Shown here one piece after another: positions 26,806-34,724 of a stretch of DNA of 64,000 bases. The position numbers were made by a program, and so were the translations under genes. Origin of the DNA: Reddybacter sp041277045 (GTDB lineage Bacteria; Pseudomonadota; Gammaproteobacteria; Pseudomonadales; Porticoccaceae); contig JBGFSY010000002.1 of the NCBI GenBank assembly GCA_041277045.1, positions 434,001 through 498,000 on the forward strand, read 5' to 3'. Within the stretch, counting starts at the first letter, position 1, and each line of letters opens with the position of its first letter. The notes under the pieces are model-generated. The model saw nothing but the letters and a program-made list of their open reading frames with translations. It ran no database searches and was not told the origin of the DNA.

Positions 26806-27972
26806 TTAATCCCGTCTCAGGGAGTCCTTAATGGCGATAGGGTTAGGGAAGTTGAGAACCACAATATAGCTCGATAACAAGAAGGTAAGGATGGCAGCCG
26901 CCTGAATAAGATGGGAGGCGAGAACCCCTATTAGTGAAGCATTAAAAGCTACATAGGCAATGAGTAGAGAGAACTCACTGATTTGCCCCAGCCTGCAACC
27001 AATATCCCAGGCAAAATGCTTATTCTCACTTTGGCTGCGCAGTAAAAAACCGAAGCTGAGGGGCTTGATGATCAACATCGCAAAACCCAGAGCCAGTGCT
27101 GGAATGATGATTTGAGGTAATAAGCCAAGATTAAACTGAGCGCCCAGTGAAAAGAAAAACATCACTAAAAAAAAGTCCCTAAGCGGTTTTAAGCTCAATG
27201 CTATGTACTGAGCGATGGGGCTGGTGGCAATGGTGATGCCAGCTAAGAAGGCCCCGATTTCTGTCGACAGTCCGATGTATTCCGCCGCCGCAGAGACACC
27301 CAGGCACCAGCCAATAGCGAGTAGGAAAACGTATTCGCCAATACGGTCGAAGCGTGCAAACAGGGGTAATAAGATATAGCGCACGGTGGCGACGCAGGCT
27401 AGTATTAATAGCGGCAGGGCGAGTAGGGTAATACTGATCTGCCCCAGATCAATTTGGCCATTTTCGCCGCTGAGTAAAACCAGCAATACAAAGATCGCAA
27501 TAAAGTCCTGCATCAAAAGCAAGCCCACCATCATCTCACCAATGTGGCGGTGGTGGAGAATGGTAGTTGGTAGCAGTTTGATTCCGATAATAGTGCTGGA
27601 AAACATCATCGCGGCACCGATAATTAAATTCTCCAGATGGGTAAAGCCAAACAGGTAGGCGATGGTGTAGCCGCTGGCGGCAAAAACCACAGAGCTAATA
27701 ACGGTCACGTGAGTGACCTTTTTGAGGACGCTGAGCAGGGACTGGGGCTGCATATCGAGGCCCAGTAGAAACAGTAGAAAAATAATGCCGATGTGGGAGA
27801 TTTCAGCAATCAAACCGACATCGTGAATCATGCCGGTGCCGTAGGGGCCGAGGATGGCGCCGAGCACGATGTAGGCAACTAAGAGGGGTTGGCGCCCGAA
27901 AAGGGCCAGCGATGCGACAACAGCAGCACCGCTAAAAATCAGTACGAACGAATGAAAAACCTCACTACCCAT
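26806..27972 (-). CDS. CPA2-family monovalent cation:proton antiporter, membrane domain only
   Basis: 388 residues with 11-12 membrane segments typical of the Na+/H+ exchanger / KefB family: V-A-Y-I-V-L-G-A-I-L-G-P-Y near residue 31 and the G-L-S-T-E-I-G-A-F-L-A-G core. The C-terminal TrkA-N nucleotide-binding domain of KefB/KefC is absent; the gene ends right after the last membrane helix. It may exchange K+ or Na+ for H+ without ligand gating. A GGAGG site precedes the ATG. Confidence 0.85.
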   Translation of the reverse strand: MGSEVFHSFVLIFSGAAVVASLALFGRQPLLVAYIVLGAILGPYGTGMIHDVGLIAEISHIGIIFLLFLLGLDMQPQSLLSVLKKVTHVTVISSVVFAASGYTIAYLFGFTHLENLIIGAAMMFSSTIIGIKLLPTTILHHRHIGEMMVGLLLMQDFIAIFVLLVLLSGENGQIDLGQISITLLALPLLILACVATVRYILLPLFARFDRIGEYVFLLAIGWCLGVSAAAEYIGLSTEIGAFLAGITIATSPIAQYIALSLKPLRDFFLVMFFFSLGAQFNLGLLPQIIIPALALGFAMLIIKPLSFGFLLRSQSENKHFAWDIGCRLGQISEFSLLIAYVAFNASLIGVLASHLIQAAAILTFLLSSYIVVLNFPNPIAIKDSLRRD

Positions 27973-28039
27973 AATCTACTTCCCTCCTTGCCCAGTGCTA
28001 TTTTGCCCTCGGGTAGGGGGGGTAGTGCAAGTTTTATCC

Positions 28040-28543
28040 CTACCTACGGCGAAATAGCGGTTGTTCTTGATTGACGCAAGCTTGATAGGTAACGCTGAAC
28101 GCCGCCAGATAGTCTTCTAGTTGGTGGTGTTGCTCGGCTTCATCGCCGAGGGACAGGGCATCAAGGCAAAAAGCATCAAAACCACAGCGCGATAAGTAAA
28201 ACAATTGGTCCGGCACAATGTGGCCAATGGCGCGTAGCTCACCGGTAAATTTATAGCGTTCGCGAATCAGACGGGCGATGGAAAACCCGCGGCCGTCCAT
28301 AAAGGTCGGGAAGTTTACCGCCAGGTGCTGAAGGTTCTCAATATCGTCCGCAAGCTCTTCAGGTTCCTGTTCAGCATCGAGCCAAACACCAATAGATTCG
28401 GGCTTTTGCAGATTCTGTTTATTTGCCAGCCAGTAGTCGAGGGGCACAAAGCAGGGGGTATCAGGCAGGGCGCCCGCGAAGCCCTTCGGCAGTATCTGCC
28501 AGCTATTGTCGACTATGCTTTTATCTTTAAGCAGCTTTGGCAT
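28040..28543 (-). CDS. DUF934 protein, partner of sulfite/nitrite reductase
   Basis: 167 residues from the ATG at 28543, giving M-P-K-L-L-K-D. The upstream in-frame extension to 28801 lies wholly inside cysI and is non-homologous low-quality sequence, so it is rejected as start. The DUF934 signature is the F-x-D-G-R-G-F-S-I-A-R segment. It overlaps the cysI stop by 17 bases and is co-transcribed. DUF934 genes almost always follow this type of hemoprotein reductase, suggesting an electron-transfer or assembly role. That role is inferred from context. Confidence 0.88.
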   Translation of the reverse strand: MPKLLKDKSIVDNSWQILPKGFAGALPDTPCFVPLDYWLANKQNLQKPESIGVWLDAEQEPEELADDIENLQHLAVNFPTFMDGRGFSIARLIRERYKFTGELRAIGHIVPDQLFYLSRCGFDAFCLDALSLGDEAEQHHQLEDYLAAFSVTYQACVNQEQPLFRRR

Positions 28544-30191
28544 AAATATACTCCTTAAAAGGGGCGGTGCCGATGCGGCGATGGGTGTCGAGAAAAGACT
28601 CACCTTCGATGCGTTGGTCGACATAGATACTGAGAATTCTTTCCAGCACGTCGGGGATTTCGTGGGCGTAGAAAGAGGGGCCGAGTACCTTGCCCAGCGA
28701 TGCATCGTCGAGGGCACTGCCACCGAGCTGAATCTGATAAAACTCTTCACCCTTCTTGTCGACGCCGAGAATACCGATATTGCCCACGTGGTGGTGGCCA
28801 CAGGCGTTCATGCATCCGGATATGTTGAGCTTGATATCACCCAGATCGTAGAGGTAATCGAGGTCGTCAAAACGGCGTTGAATCGCTTCTGCAACGGGAA
28901 TGGACTTGGCATTGGCCAGGGAGCAAAAGTCGCCACCCGGGCAACAAATCATATCAACCAATGTGCCAATGCTGGGTGTCGCAAAGCCTAGTTTTTTGGC
29001 TGCTTGCCAAAGTTCGGGCAGGTCGCTCAATTTAACATCGCCCAATACCAGGTTCTGATGATGGGTGACTCTGACTTCAGAGAACGAGTAGCGGTCGGCC
29101 AAGTTGGCAATCGCCTCGAGCTGGCTATCCGTGACATCGCCCGGAGCTACCCCCGTGGGTTTGAGTGACAGATGGACGGCGCAGTAGCCGGCCACTTTAT
29201 GGGCAATAACATTTCTTTCGCGCCACTTGCCAAAGGCAATCTGCTCGGCGGCCAGATTTTGCAGTGTCGCTTCAGCGTGTTCGGCATCGACGCTTTCATA
29301 AGCCGGACTGGTAAAAAAGTCTTTGGCGTGGGCGATTACTTCGTCAGTTAGCGTCGAGGGGCTATCAATTTCCTGCAGCCATTCTTGCTCAACTTTTGCA
29401 GCGAAGACTTCAGCTGTCCAAGCTTTGACGAGGATTTTAATGCGCGCCTTGTACTTGTTGTCGCGGCGGCCATAACGATTGTAGACGCGCAAAATCGCTT
29501 CGAGATAGGTGAGTAGATGTTTGGCGGGGAGAAAATCTTTAATTGCCTGGCCAATAGCCGGACTACGACCGAGGCCGCCACCGACCAGCACTTTAAAGCC
29601 GACCTCATCATTAGCGTTTCTAAGCACCTGTAAACCAATGTCGTGAACCTGAATCGCGGCGCGATCACTCTCAGCGCCGGTCACCGATATTTTGAATTTG
29701 CGTGGTAAAAAAGCGAACTCAGGGTGCAATGTCGACCACTGGCGGATGATTTCGCACCAGGGGCGCGGGTCTTCAATTTCATCGGTGTTAATGCCGGCGA
29801 ATTCATCGGAGGTCACGTTGCGAATACAGCTGCCACTGCTCTGAATTCCCTGCATCTCGACAGCGGCCAATTCGGCGAGAATATCCGGTACTTCTTCCAG
29901 CTGAGGCCAGTTGAGTTGGATGTTTTGGCGGGTGGTAAAGTGAGCGTAACCCTTGTCGTACTGACGGGTAATATGGGCCAGGGCACGCAGTTGGGTGGCC
30001 GAGACCATGCCGTAGGGAATGTTAATGCGCAGCATGGGCGCGAGGCGTTGTACGTAGAGGCCATTTTGCAGGCGCAGGGGCAGGAATACCTCGTCGCGCA
30101 TTTTTCCCGCTAGGTAATCGTCGGTCTGGCGACGGTATTGAGCGACGCGTTCGCCGATCAGAGTTTTGTCGTGCTGGTCGTAAATGTACAT
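28527..30191 (-). CDS. cysI: Ferredoxin-type sulfite (or nitrite) reductase hemoprotein, CysI
   Basis: 554 residues. Two ferrite domains (residues 25-100 and 335-400) flank siroheme/4Fe-4S domains. The cluster cysteines are Cys417 and Cys423 (C-x5-C) and Cys460 and Cys464 (C-x3-C), the last bridging to siroheme. Siroheme-binding basic residues such as the R-x-N segment R-Q-N-I-Q-L near 88 are present. It reduces sulfite to sulfide in assimilation; a nitrite role is possible for this family. Downstream DUF934 is coupled. Two TATTCCC repeats upstream may bind its regulator. Confidence 0.92.
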   Translation of the reverse strand: MYIYDQHDKTLIGERVAQYRRQTDDYLAGKMRDEVFLPLRLQNGLYVQRLAPMLRINIPYGMVSATQLRALAHITRQYDKGYAHFTTRQNIQLNWPQLEEVPDILAELAAVEMQGIQSSGSCIRNVTSDEFAGINTDEIEDPRPWCEIIRQWSTLHPEFAFLPRKFKISVTGAESDRAAIQVHDIGLQVLRNANDEVGFKVLVGGGLGRSPAIGQAIKDFLPAKHLLTYLEAILRVYNRYGRRDNKYKARIKILVKAWTAEVFAAKVEQEWLQEIDSPSTLTDEVIAHAKDFFTSPAYESVDAEHAEATLQNLAAEQIAFGKWRERNVIAHKVAGYCAVHLSLKPTGVAPGDVTDSQLEAIANLADRYSFSEVRVTHHQNLVLGDVKLSDLPELWQAAKKLGFATPSIGTLVDMICCPGGDFCSLANAKSIPVAEAIQRRFDDLDYLYDLGDIKLNISGCMNACGHHHVGNIGILGVDKKGEEFYQIQLGGSALDDASLGKVLGPSFYAHEIPDVLERILSIYVDQRIEGESFLDTHRRIGTAPFKEYIYAKAA

Positions 30192-30299
30192 AAAGTCTCG
30201 CTTCCTTCCCTAACTATCAGAAATCCCAAGTAATTCGGGTATTCCCAGCGGCGTGAATGATAGCCTTCTGAGGCCGTGAGGTGAAAAACCCTTTCTTCA

Positions 30300-30322
30300 T
30301 ATTCCCGTCTAAAAAGGGAATA
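30300..30322. promoter_or_regulatory. Candidate operator upstream of cysI
   Basis: TATTCCC (30300-30306) and GGGAATA (30316-30322) form a perfect 7-base inverted repeat with a 9-base spacer, the size expected for a LysR-type regulator such as CysB. A second TATTCCC copy lies at 30240-30246, exactly 60 bases away. The region 30192-30493 between cysI and the small membrane ORF has no gene. Confidence 0.4.
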
Positions 30323-30493
30323 AGACGCCCTAGAAGAATGAGGACAGTCGGCTCTTTGACTGTTAGAATGCAGCGCGTTTTGAATGTCTACGGGCTGCTT
30401 GAGTATAGCGTAGGCTTGAATATCGAGGCTCTGACAAGCTCGGTTATATTTCTTAATTAATTGGGTAGTTGTGTCTACCGAGGTTGAAAAACT

Positions 30494-30607
30494 ATGAGTG
30501 ATCAGGGTAAAGCTGCGAAGAGTGATAGTTTTGTCGATGCCGTTGCCGCATTAGCCATTGTTTCATTGGCCGTATTAACGGCGGTTATTTTCCTGAACAA
30601 TCAGTAA
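30494..30607 (+). CDS. 37-residue single-span membrane protein
   Basis: ATG at 30494 to TAA at 30607. The first 15 residues are polar with three Lys (M-S-D-Q-G-K-A-A-K-S-D-S-F-V-D). They are followed by an uninterrupted hydrophobic helix of about 19 residues (A-V-A-A-L-A-I-V-S-L-A-V-L-T-A-V-I-F-L) and the end N-N-Q. It is divergent from cysI and followed by a terminator, so it forms its own transcription unit. Composition and the clean stop support a real small protein. I do not recognise a function. Confidence 0.55.
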   Translation: MSDQGKAAKSDSFVDAVAALAIVSLAVLTAVIFLNNQ

Positions 30608-30687
30608 GCGCGAGAACACTCTTTTGAAACCGGGCTTTTAATAGAGTCTTTGAAAGGGTAGTCAGGAAAATATGCAGATGGCGACAT

Positions 30688-30716
30688 AAAGCTGATTCGA
30701 GAGAGTCGGCTTTTTT
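30688..30716 (+). terminator. Rho-independent terminator after the small membrane ORF
   Basis: AAAGCTGATT / CGAGAG loop / AGTCGGCTTTTTT forms a nine-pair stem with one T-G wobble and a T-run. It lies about 80 bases downstream of the 37-residue ORF, supporting a short transcript there. Confidence 0.7.
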
Positions 30717-30808
30717 ATTGCCCTGTTTTTATCCGCTTGTTCCAGGTGTTCGTCGTTACTGCGTGTTACGTGATACATTAGGCTTTACTTAATAACGACT
30801 CTCCAATA

Positions 30809-31987
30809 ATGAAAATAGCAAATAATGTCTGGCTGTTTATGCTTTGTCAGGCCTTGACCATGTCGATCCCGTCTTTTGTCATCTTCGTTGGCAGTATTAT
30901 TGGTACAACACTGGCTCCGGATCCTAGCCTTGCGACACTACCTGTCGCCGCTTTTATACTCGGTTCTGCTCTCGCCACTTTACCGGTCATCCTTTCCATG
31001 CGTCGTTTTAAGCGCAAACGAGTCTTTCTTTTCTGTGCGGCTATTGCCAGCGCCGGTTGTGCTTTGGCCATGTATTCTCTACAGCTACAGAGCTTTACAG
31101 TCTACCTGCTAGCAGTTGTGGTGTTGGGTGTTGGCCTGGCTGCGGGCCAGCAGTATCGTTTTGCGGCGATGGAGAGTGTTGCCACTGTGGCTGCTCCCAA
31201 AGCGGCCTCTCGGGTCTTAATTGGCGGTATTGGCGCAGCCTTTTTAGGGCCGGAGCTCGCGGTTCGTGGCGAGCTGTTAACGACAACGGCCTATCAGGGC
31301 TCTTTTGGTTTACTGATGGTGGTGGCCATTGCTGTCTTTCTGGTACTGTTTTTCTTTGTTGAACCCGAAAGTGATGAGCCGCAAAGTGATGCTATAGGCC
31401 GGCCTCTACGAGAAATCCTCGCTCAACCTGTAATTCTAGTGGCCGTGATCTCTGGATGTGCGGGCTTCGCGATAATGAGCCTGGTAATGACCTCAACCCC
31501 TCTGCATATGCACTTTGAAAATGGCCATAGCCTGGTCGACACCAAGTGGGTGATTCAAAGTCATATTGTGGCGATGTTTTTACCCTCTTTCTTTGTACCG
31601 TGGATTATTCGCCGTATTGGTGTGCAGGGTTTAATCAGCCTGGGTATTGTTGCCTTCCTGGCTATGATCGTGGTGGTTTTTTCGAAGTATGCCTTCGTCA
31701 ATTACTGGGTGTCCTTGGTACTGCTGGGTATTGGCTGGAACTTTATGTTTGTTGGCGGCACCACGCTGTTGCCCGAGGGCTATCGCGAGTCGGAGCGTTT
31801 TAAAGTTCAGGCCTTGAATGACTTTACTATTTTCGGTATTCAGGCTGTCGGGGCCTTACTCGCGGGGTGGATATTGAGCACCCTGGGTTGGCAAACCTTA
31901 TTGCTCATTAGCCTGCCAATATTGGGCTTGCTGATATTGGCGCTGATTTATTGGCACAAATCAAAACAGCAGCTCGTGACTTCTTAA
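30809..31987 (+). CDS. MFS transporter, substrate unknown
   Basis: 392 residues, 12 predicted membrane helices and little soluble sequence. The loop 2-3 motif is R-R-F-K-R-K-R near residue 66, as in major facilitator proteins. The central loop is short and acidic (E-P-E-S-D-E-P-Q-S-D). It stands alone between two terminators. Nothing in the sequence fixes the substrate; the neighbouring alicyclic-acid genes are on the other strand, so a link is only possible. Confidence 0.8.
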   Translation: MKIANNVWLFMLCQALTMSIPSFVIFVGSIIGTTLAPDPSLATLPVAAFILGSALATLPVILSMRRFKRKRVFLFCAAIASAGCALAMYSLQLQSFTVYLLAVVVLGVGLAAGQQYRFAAMESVATVAAPKAASRVLIGGIGAAFLGPELAVRGELLTTTAYQGSFGLLMVVAIAVFLVLFFFVEPESDEPQSDAIGRPLREILAQPVILVAVISGCAGFAIMSLVMTSTPLHMHFENGHSLVDTKWVIQSHIVAMFLPSFFVPWIIRRIGVQGLISLGIVAFLAMIVVVFSKYAFVNYWVSLVLLGIGWNFMFVGGTTLLPEGYRESERFKVQALNDFTIFGIQAVGALLAGWILSTLGWQTLLLISLPILGLLILALIYWHKSKQQLVTS

Positions 31988-32033
31988 CGCAGTTCGCTCT
32001 AAGTAGTTATCGATGTAGATAGAAATAGTCGAT

Positions 32034-32076
32034 AAAAAAAGCTCCGTCCTCCTGTTTAAGTGAGGCGGAGCTTTTA
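32034..32076. terminator. Terminator between the MFS gene and the badH-like gene
   Basis: AAAGCTCCGTCCTC pairs with GAGGCGGAGCTTTT around a 10-base loop, with A-run and T-run sides. The two converging transcripts (MFS from the left, the bad-like operon from the right) can both stop here. Confidence 0.85.
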
Positions 32077-32095
32077 TTCGCGGTAAGCGGACTTT

Positions 32096-32893
32096 CTAGC
32101 CAATCATGCTGTAACCACCACTGGCGCTAAGCACCTGGCCGGTGATATAGCCTGCGACCTGCTGAGAAGATAAAAATACTACGGCATTAGCGACATCTTG
32201 CGGCTTGCCGATGCGCTTCAGTGGCAGCGTCTTGGCAATGGCGGCGAACTGATCTTCAGTAAACATCGCATCCTTTTCCTTCCACATGCTGTTTTCGCTG
32301 GTTTCGTCGGTGGTTTCGGGCACGGTGACACCGGGGCAGACGCAGTTGCAGCGGATGTTGTAGCGGCCATTTTCTTTGGCGATGGTTTTCATAAAGCTAT
32401 TGGTGGCCGCTTTTAAGCCACCGTAAACGGCTTCGCGGGGCTCGCCCTGACGGCTGGCGTCGGAGCTGATGGAAACCATAGAGCCACCGCCGTTGGGTAC
32501 CATGTGGGCCAGTGCGACTTTGGTGCAGTTCAGCAGGCCGACGTAGTTAATGGCGATCAGCTTCTGCCACAGCTCGGGTGTGGTTTTGGTAAAGAACATC
32601 AGGTCGTCCCAGCCGACGTTGTTCACGATGGCTTCGGCGGTGCCGAAGGTGGCGGCAACAGTGTCGAAGAGATTTTCGACACTGTCCAAGTCGGTGATAT
32701 CGGTTTTGATAACCTGAGCATCGGCGGCGCCAGCTTCTCTGGCCAGTGCGGCCACTTTTTCACCACTCTCAATATCGAGGTCGGCAATAGTGACTTTGGC
32801 GCCTTCTTCGGCAAATTTTAGGGCGATGGCGCGACCAATGTTAGACGCGGCGCCGGTGACGATAACTGATCGGCCTTTTAGATCGAGATCCAT
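32096..32893 (-). CDS. SDR dehydrogenase, BadH-like (2-hydroxycyclohexanecarboxyl-CoA dehydrogenase)
   Basis: 265 residues. NAD-binding G-A-A-S-N-I-G-R near residue 15, N-N-V-G near 92, catalytic Ser in S-I-S-S-D-A and the Y-G-G-L-K pair (Y-x-x-x-K) near 160. The overall pattern agrees with BadH of Rhodopseudomonas palustris, which oxidises 2-hydroxycyclohexane-1-carboxyl-CoA to the 2-keto form. It is the last gene of the aliB-badK-badI-badH-like unit, with AAGGA before its ATG. SDRs are hard to assign alone; the cluster carries the call. Confidence 0.75.
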   Translation of the reverse strand: MDLDLKGRSVIVTGAASNIGRAIALKFAEEGAKVTIADLDIESGEKVAALAREAGAADAQVIKTDITDLDSVENLFDTVAATFGTAEAIVNNVGWDDLMFFTKTTPELWQKLIAINYVGLLNCTKVALAHMVPNGGGSMVSISSDASRQGEPREAVYGGLKAATNSFMKTIAKENGRYNIRCNCVCPGVTVPETTDETSENSMWKEKDAMFTEDQFAAIAKTLPLKRIGKPQDVANAVVFLSSQQVAGYITGQVLSASGGYSMIG

Positions 32894-32938
32894 AATAAAA
32901 TCCTTAAAAATTAGTTGATTACAGAATAAACTTAATGT

Positions 32939-33721
32939 TTATTTCACATACTTTCGGAAGTCCGGCTTACGCTTTTCAGCCAGCGCATTAACACCTTCGC
33001 GGGACTCTTCTGAATCGTAATAGAGGCGCAGCGCTTCAAGACCGAGGTTGGCGATGCCGCGAATGTTTTCGGTGGCCGCGTTGAAGGAACGCTTGCCAAT
33101 AGAGATCGCCGTGGGGCTTCGTTGTTCGAGCTCGGCACACCAGGCATCGACTTCGGCGTCGAGCTGATCATTGGGTACAACCTTATTCACCAGGCCCATT
33201 TCTTGAGCTTCGGCAGCGGTGTAACGGCGGCACATATACCAGATTTCTTTGGCTTTTTTATCGCCGACAATTTGGGCGAGGAGGGCGGTACCAAAGCCGG
33301 GGTCAATGGAGCCCATTTTCGGCCCGACCTGGCCAAACTGCGCGTCTTCACCGGCGATGGTTAAGTCGCAGATGGTGGCCAACACGTTGCCGCCGCCAAT
33401 GGCGAAGCCCTGTACTTTGGCGACAACAGGTTTGGGGACATCGCGAATAACAGTGTGTAGGTCTTCGACGGGTAAGCCGATAGTGCCGCGACCATCGTAT
33501 TGACCGTCGTGGGAGGACTGATCGCCACCGGTACAAAAGGCTTTGTCGCCCGAGCCCGCGAGTACGATAACGCCGATGCTGTTATCCCAACCGGCCTTCT
33601 GAAAGGCATGAATCAGTTCATCGCAGGTGACGCCGCGAAAGGCATTGTAAACCTCGGGGCGGTTGATAGTGATATAGGCAGTTGCGCCTTTAACTTGGTA
33701 GATAATATCTTGGTAATCCAT
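32939..33721 (-). CDS. badI: Ring-cleaving 2-ketocyclohexanecarboxyl-CoA hydrolase, BadI-like
   Basis: 260 residues from the ATG at 33721 (M-D-Y-Q-D-I-I-Y); an 18-codon extension upstream is not needed. The crotonase fold has the long C-T-G-G-D-Q-S-S-H-D-G-Q-Y-D-G-R-G loop and the G-G-G-N-V-L-A-T-I-C-D-L segment that are characteristic of BadI and its relative MenB. BadI hydrolytically opens 2-ketocyclohexane-1-carboxyl-CoA to pimeloyl-CoA. MenB is excluded by context (no menaquinone genes) and by the E-I-W-Y-M-C-R-R-Y-T segment. It is the strongest single match in the cluster. Confidence 0.85.
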   Translation of the reverse strand: MDYQDIIYQVKGATAYITINRPEVYNAFRGVTCDELIHAFQKAGWDNSIGVIVLAGSGDKAFCTGGDQSSHDGQYDGRGTIGLPVEDLHTVIRDVPKPVVAKVQGFAIGGGNVLATICDLTIAGEDAQFGQVGPKMGSIDPGFGTALLAQIVGDKKAKEIWYMCRRYTAAEAQEMGLVNKVVPNDQLDAEVDAWCAELEQRSPTAISIGKRSFNAATENIRGIANLGLEALRLYYDSEESREGVNALAEKRKPDFRKYVK

Positions 33722-33888
33722 GTGACTTCTTACCTCTGTATTGGCGCGCTGCGCATTAGGGTGGACGTACTTCATTAGAGGCCTGCTACTGGCCAGTGAT
33801 GAGTCTTATTTATTGTAACGATAGAGCCTTGATGACACGAGCCTTATTCATTCTGGCTCAAACAAACCTTGGCCATGGGAATGAAGGC

Positions 33889-34665
33889 TCAACTGAATTT
33901 GGGTGCCCGTTTTTCCGCAAAAGCTTTCAGACCCTCGCTCACCGCATCGCTACGCAGTGCGGGTGTGGCTAGGTCAAGCTCCAGAGCCAGGCCCTGTTCG
34001 AGGGGCATATCCAGGCCGCGATCGGTCAGTTGCTTCATCAGTGCCAGTCCGGCTGGGCTGCGTTGGCAAAGCTGCTGGCAATAGACGAGGGCACTGTCGA
34101 AGAGCTTGTCATCTTCAACCACATAGTTAACCAGGCCGAAATCAAGGGCTTCTTCCGCATTTAACCAGCGAGCGCTGAGCATTAGTTCAATAGCACGGCG
34201 GCGACCGATTAAACGAGGTAAGCGTTGGCTGCCGCCCCAGCCGGGGATCAATCCAAACTGGGCGTGTTGGTCGCCGAGGCTAGCACTTTTGCCGGCAAAG
34301 ACTACGTCGCCAGCTAGCACCAGTTCGAGCCCGCCTGCAAGCGCCAGACCCTGCTGGGCGATAACCACGGGCAGGGGAGATGTTTCGAGTTTACGTAAGG
34401 TATCGAGCCCGGTTTCAAGAAAGGCGCGGATGTCGTCATCACTTTCACGAAAACCGCTGACCTCTTCGAGATCGGCGCCGGTGCAGAAGTTTTTGCCATT
34501 GGCGGCGATAAGCACGGTGCGAACACTGCTGTCGATTTCAAATTGATCCATCGCTTCAAACAGGGCTTCGTGCAACTCCATCGACAGGCAGTTAAATTGC
34601 TCGGGGCGATTTAAGGTGATGATGCCAACCGCACCCTGCTGACTAATTTCAATAACTGACGACAT
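33889..34665 (-). CDS. Enoyl-CoA hydratase, probable cyclohex-1-ene-carboxyl-CoA hydratase (BadK-like)
   Basis: 258 residues of the crotonase family: C-T-G-A-D-L near residue 61, oxyanion-hole G-L-A-L-A-G-G-L-E-L near 105, and G-L-I-P-G-W-G-G-S-Q-R-L near 135. Unlike the common hydratase G-x-x-P-E, the second acid position reads I-P-G, so one of the two catalytic glutamates of classical crotonase is not obvious. By position between the AliB-like and BadI-like genes it should hydrate cyclohex-1-ene-1-carboxyl-CoA. It could also be an isomerase. Confidence 0.65.
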   Translation of the reverse strand: MSSVIEISQQGAVGIITLNRPEQFNCLSMELHEALFEAMDQFEIDSSVRTVLIAANGKNFCTGADLEEVSGFRESDDDIRAFLETGLDTLRKLETSPLPVVIAQQGLALAGGLELVLAGDVVFAGKSASLGDQHAQFGLIPGWGGSQRLPRLIGRRRAIELMLSARWLNAEEALDFGLVNYVVEDDKLFDSALVYCQQLCQRSPAGLALMKQLTDRGLDMPLEQGLALELDLATPALRSDAVSEGLKAFAEKRAPKFS

Positions 34666-34724
34666 AAATAATCTCTTTTCAATAGTGAAGTAGCTGTTAG
34701 TTACTTAGAGTTAGACCAGCATGT

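Noticed and set aside
28544..28801. Long N-terminal extension of the DUF934 protein
   Set aside because: It lies inside cysI in another frame and its composition (Ser/Thr/Arg/Pro-rich) is that of a shadow frame.
32939..33721. MenB (naphthoate synthase)
   Set aside because: BadI and MenB are close relatives, but there are no menaquinone genes here and the neighbours form the BadI pathway.
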